Source of the DNA: Comamonas testosteroni
GTDB lineage: Bacteria; Pseudomonadota; Gammaproteobacteria; Burkholderiales; Burkholderiaceae_C
Assembly (NCBI RefSeq): GCF_000761245.1
Contig: NZ_AWOR01000012.1
Location: 62,001 to 126,000, forward strand
DNA length: 64,000 nt
Direction: 5' to 3'
The position numbers and the translations under genes were made by a program. Shown one piece after another: positions 38,618-47,912 of the stretch (position 1 is the stretch's first letter; every line of letters starts with the position of its first letter). A model generated the notes under the pieces. The model searched no databases and was not told where the DNA came from. It saw nothing but the letters and a program-made list of their open reading frames with translations.

Positions 38618-40396
38618 TTAGAAACTCTCCCACTCGCCATCGTCTGCCGTCGCGGCCTTTTGCGGCTGGGGCGCTGCTGCGCTTTTCGCCGGGCTCAGCA
38701 CCGGATGCTTGCCCGCAGCCGACATTGCGGGGCGCTTGAGCGCAGTCGACTGGGCCCTGACCGGAGCCGAGACCTTGATGGCGGCCCTGGCAGGCGCGGG
38801 CTTGAACGTGGCTGGCGCCAGGGCCGGCGCGGCCTGCAGGCCGGACTGGGCGGCAAGCTTGAAGAAGCTCACCGTCTCGGCCAGCGCAGCGGCCTGGCCG
38901 CGCAGCGCGTCGGTCGCCGCTGCGGCCTCCTCCACCAGAGCCGCGTTCTGCTGGGTCATCTGATCCATCTGCGTCACGGCCTGTGTGACCTGCTCGATGC
39001 CCGATGTCTGCTGGTGGCTGGCCACCGAGATCTCGCCCATGATGTCGGTGACGCGGCGCACGCTCATCACGATCTCTTCCATGGTCTTGCCGGCCTCATC
39101 GACCTGGGTGCTGCCTTCCTGCACCTTGCTCACGGAGTCGTCGATCAGCTGCTTGATCTGCTTGGCCGCCTCGGCCGAGCGCTGGGCCAGGGTGCGCACT
39201 TCGGAGGCCACCACGGCAAAGCCACGGCCTTGGTCGCCCGCACGGGCCGCTTCCACCGCCGCGTTGAGGGCCAGAATATTGGTCTGGAAGGCGATGGAGT
39301 CGATCACGCCGATGATGTCCACGATCTTGCGCGAGGACTCGTTGATGGCCGACATGGTCTGCACCACCTGGGCCACCGTGGCACCACCGCGCACGGCTAC
39401 CTGAGACGCGGCAGAGGCCATCTGATTGGCCTGTTGGGCATTGCCGGCGTTCTGCTGCACGGTGGCCGTCAGCTCCTCCATGGAGGCTGCCGTTTGTTCC
39501 AGCGAGCTGGCCTGCTCTTCGGTGCGCGAGGACAGATCCTGGTTGCCGCTGGCAATCTGGCTGCTGGCCGAGGCAATCGAGTCCGTGCCCTGGCGCACCT
39601 GACCCACGATGCGCTGCAAGCTTGTGTTCATGTCCCTGAGCGCCTGCAGCAGCTGGCCCACCTCATCACGGCTTTGCACGGTGATGCTGGCACTCAGATC
39701 GCCAGCAGCCACGGACTGCGCCAGTTGAACGGCCGACTGCAAAGGACGCGAGATGGAGCGTGCGATCAGCACCGCCAGCGCCACGCCGATGACGATGGAG
39801 CCCAGCAGCAGCGCCATCACCCACCAGCGGGCAGCGGCATACAGGTCGTCGCCGGCCTGGTTGGTTTCCTCGGTTGCCTGATGGTTGATCTCGCTGAGCG
39901 CATCCAGACGTGTGTTGATGCTGCGGCTGATCTTGAGAGAGTCGCCGCGCAAGATTTCGCTGGCGTCATCGTTGAGCAGCTGGTGCGACAGATCCACCAC
40001 CTTGGCCGTCTGCACGGCATAGGCCTTGAGCTCCTCGCCGATTTCTGCCAGCATGGCTCGTTCCTTGTCGGTTCTCACGTACTTGGCATACGACTGCTGG
40101 TTCTGGACCAGCTCGTCCCAGAGCTTGGGCATGCTCTTGTCATAGACCGCCATTTCCTCGGACGACTGGGCCATCACATGCTGCATGGTCTGCGAGCGAT
40201 AGCGCTGCAGCTGGTAACGCATGTCCTGCAGGTTTCGGGCCGCCGGCAGCCACTGGCGCGCCAGATCGGTGGCCGTGGCATTGACACGCTCCATCTGGAC
40301 CAGGCCGTACAGGCCCGATACCGCACTGATCAGCAGGATCAGCACAAAAGACACCAGCAGCTTGTTAGCCAGCTTGAGGTTGCGAAAGAAGTTCAT
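38618..40396 (-). CDS. Methyl-accepting chemotaxis protein
   Basis: Transmembrane chemoreceptor of 592 residues. TM1 is about 11-31, a periplasmic four-helix sensor domain about 32-185, TM2 about 188-210, then HAMP and a long signalling coiled coil. The conserved hairpin IDSIAFQTNILALNAAVEAARAG is clear. An Ala/Pro-rich linker leads to a C-terminal EWESF, resembling the NWETF pentapeptide that tethers CheR and CheB. Start 40396 gives MNFFRNLKLANKLL; the upstream frame is not membrane-compatible. Ligand unknown. Confidence 0.92.
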   Translation of the reverse strand: MNFFRNLKLANKLLVSFVLILLISAVSGLYGLVQMERVNATATDLARQWLPAARNLQDMRYQLQRYRSQTMQHVMAQSSEEMAVYDKSMPKLWDELVQNQQSYAKYVRTDKERAMLAEIGEELKAYAVQTAKVVDLSHQLLNDDASEILRGDSLKISRSINTRLDALSEINHQATEETNQAGDDLYAAARWWVMALLLGSIVIGVALAVLIARSISRPLQSAVQLAQSVAAGDLSASITVQSRDEVGQLLQALRDMNTSLQRIVGQVRQGTDSIASASSQIASGNQDLSSRTEEQASSLEQTAASMEELTATVQQNAGNAQQANQMASAASQVAVRGGATVAQVVQTMSAINESSRKIVDIIGVIDSIAFQTNILALNAAVEAARAGDQGRGFAVVASEVRTLAQRSAEAAKQIKQLIDDSVSKVQEGSTQVDEAGKTMEEIVMSVRRVTDIMGEISVASHQQTSGIEQVTQAVTQMDQMTQQNAALVEEAAAATDALRGQAAALAETVSFFKLAAQSGLQAAPALAPATFKPAPARAAIKVSAPVRAQSTALKRPAMSAAGKHPVLSPAKSAAAPQPQKAATADDGEWESF

Positions 40397-40693
40397 GGGG
40401 GAATTGGGCGCCTGGGCGACCTGCAAGGTCTGGCACCTGCGAGATGGGGGATAGGGGAAACAGCCTGAAAAGCGCGTACACACTGCGCGCGCCTGCGAAT
40501 TCTATGCAGTATTTGTTACTTCGAGTAACGGCATCCATGAATAAAACCGATGGGGGCATCAGGGGCATAGCTGGGCTCAAAAAGACACCCTGATGAAGCA
40601 CTCAAAAACCCTGTCGAAGGCCATTGCATCCTTACGGCCGTCCGGCATGAGAAAATCAGCCCTTATTTATCAGCAAGAACAAACGGATTCACC

Positions 40694-41798
40694 ATGGAAG
40701 CAGAACGCGTCAACTCTATCGGCAACACCCTCCAAGATCTGGCCGAGCGCACGGCAGATCTCCGGAGGTATCTTTGACTACGATGCCAAGTACGAACGCC
40801 TGCGCACGGTAAACGCCTCGCTGGAAGACCCTGCCGTCTGGAACGACCCCAAGAAGGCACAGGAGCTGGGCAAGGAAAAGAAGTCGCTCGACTCTGTCGT
40901 GCTGACTCTGGAGAAGCTCACCACCGAGCTGGCCGACAACTCCGAGCTGTTCGAGATGAGCAAGGAAGAAGGCGATGATGCCGGCCTTGAAACCATCGAA
41001 GCCGAAACCGCCAAGCTCAAGCCGCTGATCGAGGAGCTCGAGTTCCGCCGCATGTTCGGCGGCGAAGCCGATCCGCTCAACTGCTTCATCGACATCCAGG
41101 CCGGCGCCGGCGGCACCGAAGCCTGCGACTGGGCCAGCATGCTGCTGCGCCAGTACCTGAAGTACGCCGAACGCAAGGGCTTCAAGGCCACCGTGGAAGA
41201 AGAGACTCCGGGCGACGTAGCCGGCATCAAGAGCGCAACCATCAAGGTCGAAGGCGAGTATGCCTATGGCCTGCTGCGCACCGAAACCGGCGTGCACCGC
41301 CTGGTGCGCAAGTCGCCCTTCGACAGCTCGGGCGGCCGTCACACCAGCTTTTCCTCGCTATTCGTCTACCCCGAGATCGATGACTCCATCGAGATCAACA
41401 TCAATCCGTCCGACGTGCGTACGGACACCTATCGCGCTTCCGGCGCGGGTGGTCAGCACATCAACAAGACCGACTCTGCCGTGCGCCTGACCCACATCCC
41501 CACGGGCATCGTGGTGCAGTGCCAGGACGGTCGCTCGCAGCATAGCAACCGTGACGTGGCATGGCAGCGCCTGCGCTCCAGGCTGTACGACTTCGAGATG
41601 CGCAAGCGCATGGAAGAACAGCAAAAGCTCGAGGACACCAAGACCGATGTGGGCTGGGGTCACCAGATCCGCTCCTATGTGCTGGACAACAGCCGCATCA
41701 AGGACTTGCGCACCAACGTCGAAGTCTCGGCCACCCAGAAGGTGCTGGACGGCGATCTGGATGTGTTTATCGAAGCCTCGCTCAAGCAAGGCCTCTGA
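40694..41798 (+). CDS. prfB: Peptide chain release factor 2, with programmed +1 frameshift
   Basis: RF2 releases peptides at UAA and UGA. It is read as 40694-40774 joined to 40776-41798 (367 residues). The start [10 protein letters not shown] runs 27 codons to CTT, then an in-frame TGA followed by C at 40775; skipping one base continues into YDAKYERL. The Shine-Dalgarno-like CGGAGG just before the slip is present. Domains: SPF stop-recognition motif in KSPFDSSGG and catalytic [14 protein letters not shown]. The frame open from 40593 is a shadow before the true start. Confidence 0.95.
40764..40777 (+). promoter_or_regulatory. Programmed +1 ribosomal frameshift site of prfB
   Basis: CGGAGG acts as an internal Shine-Dalgarno before the slippery CTT and the TGA stop (40775-40777) with C after it, the classic RF2 autoregulation signal. 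Confidence 0.93.
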
Positions 41799-41816
41799 TC
41801 CTAGAAAGGAATCGAT

Positions 41817-44519
41817 ATGCTGCAACTGCGTGACGGGCAAGCCCCGGCCGCCGCCATTTACCGTGCCGACTACGAGGCTCCGGCCTGGTGGATCGACACG
41901 GTGGATCTGACTTTTGATCTGGACCCGGCCAAGACGCGCGTACTCAGCAAGATGCGCGTGCGCCGCAACCCCGAGGTGCCGGCACAGGCGCTGCGCCTGG
42001 ACGGCGACGAGCTGAATCTGGCGCGGGTGATGGTCAACGGCGGAGGTACCTCCTTCAAGATGGACGGCGACCAGCTGGTGCTGGAGAACCTGCCCGAGGG
42101 CAACGAGCCCGTGGAGCTGGAGATCTTCACCACCTGCGCCCCCATCAAGAACACCAAGCTCATGGGCTTGTATGTGAGCGAGGACACATTCTTCACGCAG
42201 TGCGAGGCAGAAGGTTTCCGCCGCATCACCTACTTCCTGGACCGCCCCGACGTGATGGCCATGTACACCGTCACGCTGCGCGCCAGCAAGGCCCAGTATC
42301 CGGTGCTGCTGTCCAACGGCAATCTGGTGGAGTCCGGTGACCTAGAAGACGGCCGCCACTTTGCCAAGTGGGTCGATCCGCACAAAAAGCCCAGCTATCT
42401 GTTTGCGCTGGTGGCCGGCAATCTGGTGGCCCGCGAGCAGAAGATCAAGAGCCGTGCCGGCCGCGACCACCTGCTGCAGGTCTTTGTGCGCCCCGGCGAC
42501 CTCGAAAAGACCGAGCACGCCATGAACTCCCTCATGCACTCCGTTGCATGGGACGAGGCACGCTTTGGCCTGAGCCTGGACCTGGACCGCTTCATGATCG
42601 TCGCCACCAGCGACTTCAACATGGGCGCCATGGAGAACAAGGGCCTGAACATCTTCAATACCAAGTATGTTCTGGCCAGCCAGGCCACGGCCACCGACAC
42701 CGATTACGCCAATATCGAGTCCGTCGTCGGACACGAATACTTCCATAACTGGACGGGTGACCGCGTCACATGCCGTGACTGGTTCCAGCTCAGCCTCAAG
42801 GAAGGCCTGACGGTGTTCCGCGATCAGGAGTTCAGCATGGACATGGCGGGCACGGCTTCGGCCCGTGCCGTCAAGCGCATCGACGATGTGCGCGTGCTGC
42901 GCACCGTGCAGTTTCCCGAGGATGCCGGCCCCATGGCTCACCCCGTGCGCCCCGACAGCTATATCGAGATCAACAACTTCTACACGGTCACGATCTACGA
43001 AAAAGGCGCGGAAGTCGTACGCATGCAGCACAACCTGGTCGGCCGCGAAGGCTTTGCCAAGGGCATGAAGCTGTACTTCGAGCGTCATGACGGTCAGGCC
43101 GTGACCTGCGATGACTTCTCGCAAGCCATTGCCGACGCCAACCCGGGCTCTGCTCTGGCCCAGCATCTGCAGCAATTCCGCCGCTGGTACAGCCAGGCCG
43201 GCACGCCTGTGCTCAAGGCCGTGGGCCAGTACGATGCCGACGCCCGGACCTATACGCTGACGCTGTCGCAAAGCTGCGCGCCCACCGTGGGTCAGGCCGA
43301 AAAACTGCCGTTCGTCATTCCCGTGCAAATGGGTCTGCTCACCGCCAGCGGCCAGCCCATCGCCCTGCAACTGCAAGGTGAAGAGACGGCCCAGGCAGTC
43401 ACCAGCCGCATGCTGGTGCTGACCGAAGCCGAGCAGAGCTTTGTCTTCAGCAATGTGAGCGAAGCCCCCGTGCCTTCGCTGCTGCGCACCTTCAGCGCGC
43501 CCGTGGTGCTGGAGCATGAATTCAGCGATACCGATCTGCTGACCCTGCTGGCCCATGACAGCGACCCGTTCAACCAATGGGAAGCCAGCCAGCGTCTGGG
43601 GCTGCGTTACGCACTGAAGGCGATCGCTGCCAGCGGCGAAGCCAGTGCCGAAATCCTGCCGGCGGACTTCATCGAAGCCATGCGCCGCGTGCTGCGCGAC
43701 GACAAGCTGGACGCGGCGTTCAAGGACCTGGTGCTCACACTGCCGTCCGAGAGCTATATCGCCGAGCAGTTGGCCGAGGTCGATCCGCAGCGCGTTCATG
43801 CCGTGCGCGAAGCCATGATCTTGCAACTGGCGACCGCCCTGCAGCCCGAGTGGGAAGCCGCCTGGGAGGCCAACCGCGACACCGGCGCCTATCGCCCCGA
43901 CCATGTCAGCGCCGGCCGCCGCGCGCTGGCCGGCCGCGCCCTGTCCATGCTGTGCCTGCATGCCGCTCAAACTGGCGACACGGTCTGGCCCGGCAAGGCC
44001 TACCAGCGCTGCAAGGACGCAGGCAATATGACGGACCGCATGGCCGCCCTCTCCGCCCTGATCTACAGCGCCAGCCCCCTGGCCGAGCAGGCACTGCAGC
44101 GCTTTCACGCGCTGTTCAAGCAAGATGCGCTGGTGCTGGACAAATGGTTTGCGCTGCAGGCTGCCGCCAGCGACCGCGGCGGTGACGTGCTGCCCGCCGT
44201 CAAGGCGCTGATGAAGCATGCCGACTTCCAGATCAAGAACCCCAACCGCGCACGCAGCCTGATCTTCAGCTACTGCAACAATGCCGGCGCCTTCCACCGC
44301 GCCGATGCGGCGGGCTATGTGTTCTGGGCCGATCGCGTGATCGAGATCGACGGCATCAACCCTCAGGTGGCATCCCGTCTGGCCCGGGTGATGGATCGCT
44401 GGAAAAAGCTGGCCGAGCCCTACCGCTCTGCAGCCCGCGAAGCCATCGCCCGTGTGGCTGCCAAGCCCGATCTGTCCAACGACGTGCGCGAGGTCATCAC
44501 CCGCGCCCTGGCGGACTGA
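41817..44519 (+). CDS. pepN: Aminopeptidase N
   Basis: Zinc M1 metallopeptidase of 900 residues that removes N-terminal amino acids from peptides in the cytoplasm. Exopeptidase motif GAMEN at about 270-274, HEYFHNW zinc site at about 306-312 and the third zinc ligand in SLKEGLTVF. The length and the C-terminal helical domain match E. coli PepN. Starts 18 bases after prfB. The stop TGA overlaps the next start as TGATG, coupling the downstream gene. Confidence 0.94.
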   Translation: MLQLRDGQAPAAAIYRADYEAPAWWIDTVDLTFDLDPAKTRVLSKMRVRRNPEVPAQALRLDGDELNLARVMVNGGGTSFKMDGDQLVLENLPEGNEPVELEIFTTCAPIKNTKLMGLYVSEDTFFTQCEAEGFRRITYFLDRPDVMAMYTVTLRASKAQYPVLLSNGNLVESGDLEDGRHFAKWVDPHKKPSYLFALVAGNLVAREQKIKSRAGRDHLLQVFVRPGDLEKTEHAMNSLMHSVAWDEARFGLSLDLDRFMIVATSDFNMGAMENKGLNIFNTKYVLASQATATDTDYANIESVVGHEYFHNWTGDRVTCRDWFQLSLKEGLTVFRDQEFSMDMAGTASARAVKRIDDVRVLRTVQFPEDAGPMAHPVRPDSYIEINNFYTVTIYEKGAEVVRMQHNLVGREGFAKGMKLYFERHDGQAVTCDDFSQAIADANPGSALAQHLQQFRRWYSQAGTPVLKAVGQYDADARTYTLTLSQSCAPTVGQAEKLPFVIPVQMGLLTASGQPIALQLQGEETAQAVTSRMLVLTEAEQSFVFSNVSEAPVPSLLRTFSAPVVLEHEFSDTDLLTLLAHDSDPFNQWEASQRLGLRYALKAIAASGEASAEILPADFIEAMRRVLRDDKLDAAFKDLVLTLPSESYIAEQLAEVDPQRVHAVREAMILQLATALQPEWEAAWEANRDTGAYRPDHVSAGRRALAGRALSMLCLHAAQTGDTVWPGKAYQRCKDAGNMTDRMAALSALIYSASPLAEQALQRFHALFKQDALVLDKWFALQAAASDRGGDVLPAVKALMKHADFQIKNPNRARSLIFSYCNNAGAFHRADAAGYVFWADRVIEIDGINPQVASRLARVMDRWKKLAEPYRSAAREAIARVAAKPDLSNDVREVITRALAD

Positions 44520-45514
44520 TGGGCCTGAGCATGCTTGCCCGACACGCGGCTCGGGGCGTGAAGGCCCTTGCCGTCGCTGCGGCAAGCATGTCGCTGAGCA
44601 CTCAGGCTGCAAAGCCTGATGTGGGATTCGAAGCCCGTTTTGCACCCCTCTATGCCACTGTCTTCAGCGAAGGCGGCAGCTTCAGCGGACGCGCCATGAG
44701 TGCCGATCTGCAGGCGCTGGAGCCGCTGTTGAAAAAGCCGGGGTTCGCTGCACGCGACATCTTCCGGCTCTACTACACACAGGCCAGCGTCTACGCCCGC
44801 CGCAGCATGCCCAAAGAGGCAGCCGAAGCAACGCAGACGGCACTGACGGCTTTGTCCGGCACCCAGGAGCCGGAGCTGTCATACGCTCATTTTTTCCTGC
44901 GCTACTCAAGCATCCGCTGGCTGGCGGAGGCAGGGCAGCATGAAGCGGCACTCAAGCGGGTCAAAGCCTTTCAGGCTCAATACCCGTTGCCGCAGATTGC
45001 CGGCCTGCCCGCCGAGATGCGCTGGGATGAAAGCGTGAAGCCTGTACGGGCTCTGGATTTTCCGAGCCAGATGCAGATTCTCGGCGTCTATGAGGACGAA
45101 GGCTATCTGCTGCATGAGCTGGGGCGATTTCGCGAGGCCAGACAGGCCAACGAGCGGCTGCTGCCCGTGGCACGTGAGCGCCTCAAAGCCATGGGCAAGC
45201 TGCAGCAAATACGCGGTGTGCTCACCAATATTGCGCAAAATTGCTATGAGCTGGGCGACCTGAAGCAGGCTGGCGCCTATCTTCAGGAGCGTCTGCAGAT
45301 TGCGCAGGCGGCGCAAGACCATGCCACCGTCTACGACAGCTATTTCCAGCTCATGGTCCTTGCCCATGAGCAAAAGCAGGAACCGCAGGCCCGCCAATGG
45401 CTGGCCCGCTATGAACAATACGCGCTGAACCAGAAAGACAGCCAGCAGCAAACCCGCGCCAGGGAGCTGCTGACAGAACTGGAACAACGCAATGCAGGGC
45501 GTCCTGGCAAGTGA
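44519..45514 (+). CDS. Exported TPR-like protein of unknown function
   Basis: Protein of 331 residues with a signal-like N-terminus ending near STQAAK (about 30). The rest is helical and repeat-like: EYLLHELGRFREARQANERLL-type and YELGDLKQAGAYLQERLQ phrases resemble tetratricopeptide repeats. It overlaps the pepN stop by one base (TGATG), so it is probably translated by coupling. No known family recognised; fbp follows 61 bases downstream. Confidence 0.7.
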   Translation: MGLSMLARHAARGVKALAVAAASMSLSTQAAKPDVGFEARFAPLYATVFSEGGSFSGRAMSADLQALEPLLKKPGFAARDIFRLYYTQASVYARRSMPKEAAEATQTALTALSGTQEPELSYAHFFLRYSSIRWLAEAGQHEAALKRVKAFQAQYPLPQIAGLPAEMRWDESVKPVRALDFPSQMQILGVYEDEGYLLHELGRFREARQANERLLPVARERLKAMGKLQQIRGVLTNIAQNCYELGDLKQAGAYLQERLQIAQAAQDHATVYDSYFQLMVLAHEQKQEPQARQWLARYEQYALNQKDSQQQTRARELLTELEQRNAGRPGK

Positions 45515-45575
45515 TCGTGCCCAGCCCTGCTCTCTGTCCATTTCAGATTTGCATCGAATTTCAAGGAGTTGAAAC

Positions 45576-46598
45576 ATGAAGAAAAACATCAGCCTGACCC
45601 GCTATCTAGTCGAGCAGCAACGTGTGGACGGGCTCATCCCCGGCCAGCTGCGCCTGCTGCTGGAAGTGGTGGCCCGCGCCTGCAAGCGCATCAGCTTTGC
45701 CGTGAACAAGGGCGAGCTCGGCGACGTCATGGGCACAGCCGGCAGCGAGAACGTGCAGGGCGAAGTGCAAAAGAAGCTGGACATCATCGCCAACGAAACC
45801 CTGATCGAAGCCAATGAGTGGGGCGGCCACTTGGCGGCCATGGCTTCGGAAGAAATGGAAGGCATCTATGTGGTGCCCAACCGCTATCCCCAGGGCGAGT
45901 ACCTGCTGATGTTCGACCCCCTGGATGGCTCGTCCAACATCGACATCAACATGTCCATCGGCACCATCTTCAGCGTGCTCAAGAAGCCCGAAGGCCACCC
46001 TGGCGTGCACGACAGCGACTTCATGCAGCCCGGCACCCAGCAAGTGGCTGCCGGCTACTGCATCTACGGCCCCCAGACCACCCTGGTGCTGACCGTGGGC
46101 GACGGCGTCTCCATGTTCACGCTGGACCGCGAGCAAGGCTCGTTCGTGCTCATCGAGGAAAACGTCAAGATCCCCGAAGACACCAAGGAGTTCGCCATCA
46201 ACATGTCCAATATGCGCCACTGGGATGCCCCCGTGCAGCGCTACGTGGACGAATGTCTGGCTGGTGCAGACGGCCCGCGCGGCAAGAATTTCAACATGCG
46301 CTGGGTCGCGGCCATGGTGGCCGACGTCCACCGCATTCTGTGCCGCGGCGGCATCTTCATGTACCCCTGGGACAAGCGCGAGCCACAAAAGGCCGGCAAG
46401 CTGCGCCTGATGTACGAAGCCAATCCCATGAGCTGGCTGGTCGAGCAGGCCGGCGGCATGGCCACCAACGGCCGTCAGCGCATCCTGGACATTCAGCCAA
46501 CGCAATTGCACGAGCGCGTGAGCGTCGTCCTCGGCTCCAAGAACGAAGTGGAACGCGTGACCAGCTACCACCTCGAGGCCGATGAAAAAGCGCTATAA
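45576..46598 (+). CDS. fbp: Fructose-1,6-bisphosphatase class I
   Basis: Gluconeogenic enzyme of 340 residues. Metal-site motif [22 protein letters not shown], the substrate stretch [14 protein letters not shown] and the C-terminal [20 protein letters not shown]. Ribosome site AAGGAG before the ATG. Its stop codon lies inside a TATAAT that is probably the -10 box of the following tRNA gene. Confidence 0.94.
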   Translation: MKKNISLTRYLVEQQRVDGLIPGQLRLLLEVVARACKRISFAVNKGELGDVMGTAGSENVQGEVQKKLDIIANETLIEANEWGGHLAAMASEEMEGIYVVPNRYPQGEYLLMFDPLDGSSNIDINMSIGTIFSVLKKPEGHPGVHDSDFMQPGTQQVAAGYCIYGPQTTLVLTVGDGVSMFTLDREQGSFVLIEENVKIPEDTKEFAINMSNMRHWDAPVQRYVDECLAGADGPRGKNFNMRWVAAMVADVHRILCRGGIFMYPWDKREPQKAGKLRLMYEANPMSWLVEQAGGMATNGRQRILDIQPTQLHERVSVVLGSKNEVERVTSYHLEADEKAL

Positions 46599-46599
46599 T
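46594..46599 (+). promoter_or_regulatory. Likely -10 box of the tRNA-Thr gene
   Basis: TATAAT overlaps the fbp stop codon, 13 bases before the tRNA. No good -35 hexamer is visible. Confidence 0.5.
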
Positions 46600-46611
46600 C
46601 TATAGCTTAAT

Positions 46612-46687
46612 GCCGGTGTAGCTCAGTCGGTAGAGCAGCTCATTCGTAATGAGAAGGTCGGGTGTTCGATTCATCTCTCCGGCACCA
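46612..46687 (+). tRNA. tRNA-Thr (anticodon CGT)
   Basis: 76 bases with encoded CCA. D-arm gctc/gagc, anticodon stem gctca/tgaga around ttCGTaa (anticodon 46645-46647) reading ACG, and T-arm with TTCGATT. The acceptor stem has one T-T mismatch at 6:67 and the T-stem has wobble pairs. It marks the left edge of the defence island. Confidence 0.93.
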
Positions 46688-46699
46688 AGTAAACAAAGG

Positions 46700-46740
46700 A
46701 AAGCCCGCTATTCAAAAGATAGCGGGCTTTCTTCTTTTTT
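46700..46740 (+). terminator. Rho-independent terminator after tRNA-Thr
   Basis: 12-bp stem aaagcccgctat / atagcgggcttt over a 7-base loop, then cttctttttt. Confidence 0.92.
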
Positions 46741-47024
46741 GCACCGTGTAGCCACTGCGTAGCCACCAGTACATAGTTTTCGCGCTTTGTGCACCTGCTG
46801 GCGCTGCCGTCCTCGTTTCACTTTCGGCTCCTGCTGCTTTTGGTGTCACAGCTGTATTTCAGGTGCGTTTGCGGCGAGACATCATCAAATGTCACAGGTT
46901 TCAGAACCCGAAAATAGAGATAGACAGATGCCGTGCAGGCATCAAGGTCTCGCGCACGCGCGCGTACCGCTCCAGCAACTTCTAGAACGCAACTTCGCAA
47001 GCGAGCGACAGCCAAATTAGACCC
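46741..47024. other. Island edge, no gene seen
   Basis: No convincing coding region on either strand. Two copies of GTAGCCAC 11 bases apart (46748-46755 and 46759-46766) lie right after the tRNA terminator; such short direct repeats next to a tRNA 3-prime end can be recombinase arm sites. No integrase gene follows. Confidence 0.4.
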
Positions 47025-47321
47025 CTACCAATTGATCCGACTGCCGTACAGGTGAATCCAATCGTCGGGATCCTTAGCCGCTCGCTCTGCATGCCAAGGG
47101 ATAAACGCGAATGCTTCACCAAGCGCAAATGCACGTTGGGCCTGCCGTTCAGCCTCTTCAACCTTCATCCCATATGTCAGACAACTCATGAGATGCGGAC
47201 TGGCCCTCACCAGATCAGAAGGCTGAGGATCCAAGTCTTCAATCATGAACTTGGGTTCCATTGGCTCAAATAGCTCGCCTAATGCCCCGTCGTGCCATCT
47301 ACTTGGAATTTCTGAAGCCAT
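47025..47321 (-). CDS. Hypothetical protein at the island edge
   Basis: Small protein of 98 residues, rich in charged and aromatic residues (WHDGALGELFEP, FIPWHAERAAKDPDDWIHLYG). ATG 47321 has TGGAGG five bases upstream, which decides the start; the open frame continues upstream another 41 or more residues with natural-looking sequence, so it could be the end of a longer decayed protein. No family recognised. It is read away from the Zorya operon on the same strand, about 590 bases beyond zorD. Confidence 0.5.
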   Translation of the reverse strand: MASEIPSRWHDGALGELFEPMEPKFMIEDLDPQPSDLVRASPHLMSCLTYGMKVEEAERQAQRAFALGEAFAFIPWHAERAAKDPDDWIHLYGSRINW

Positions 47322-47599
47322 ACAACCTCCACAAGCCATAACTTTTGATAACAGAAGCTCTGGGGCGCCAGCCCTGAAGTTTTCTGAAGTGCTCGACATT
47401 ACATCAGCTCTGCCTCGCTCACACGCGCGTATTCGTGACATCATTTGGCAATCCCCCCGCAATTCCAGTCTCGCATGTACGTACTGTTCCGAAAGTCCGC
47501 GCCCAGCAAGCCACTCAGGCTAAGTTTCGCTAAGCGGTCGTGTGCGATCTGACCAGCTTTTGCAGCCTCCGCCATATCAAATTAATCTAGTCGCATATG

Positions 47600-47879
47600 A
47601 GGTTTTGTGAGGTTTATATCTCAGGTTTTATCAGGCGCGCAGGTTAGCTTTTATGAACAGGTCAGGCCGCATAAGGCATAAAAAAGCCGCCTGAGTTGGG
47701 CGGTTGTGGTTAAGGTTTTATTAGGTCACGCTACTGGTGGCCAGCGCGGCAGAGCCGCCAACCAGAATGACCATTGCAATGGAAAATGGTGCTACTACGG
47801 TGATGGCGCCTCCCACGCAATGGGTGGCACGGGACGGAATACATCAGTGCTACGGATCGCAAGGTGAGGTTTTTTTAGG
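47600..47879 (+). repeat. Four copies of a 13-bp direct repeat AGGTTTTNTNAGG
   Basis: Copies at 47600-47612, 47623-47635, 47713-47725 and 47867-47879, all in the same orientation, differing only at two central positions. They lie just beyond zorD. They may be sites for a recombinase or regulator. Confidence 0.65.
47679..47706 (-). terminator. Terminator of the Zorya operon
   Basis: On the minus strand CCGCC pairs with GGCGG over a 7-base loop, then TTTTTT. About 210 bases after the zorD stop. Confidence 0.7.
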
Positions 47880-47912
47880 TTCTGAACTTAACAGGCCAGC
47901 CGACTGAACTAC

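Larger units (their letters stand above)
47322..47912. other. Intergenic region with terminator and 13-bp repeats
   Basis: No full gene is seen. It holds the Zorya terminator (47679-47706), four AGGTTTTNTNAGG repeats, and a minus-strand stretch (47721-47836) that reads as a hydrophobic C-terminal peptide (GGAITVVAPFSIAMVILVGG) ending at a stop with no good start codon, probably a decayed membrane-protein end. Confidence 0.45.

Noticed and set aside
40593..40693. RF2 start at 40593
   Set aside because: The frame open before the frameshift site is not the true N-terminal frame; [10 protein letters not shown] at 40694 in the other frame is.
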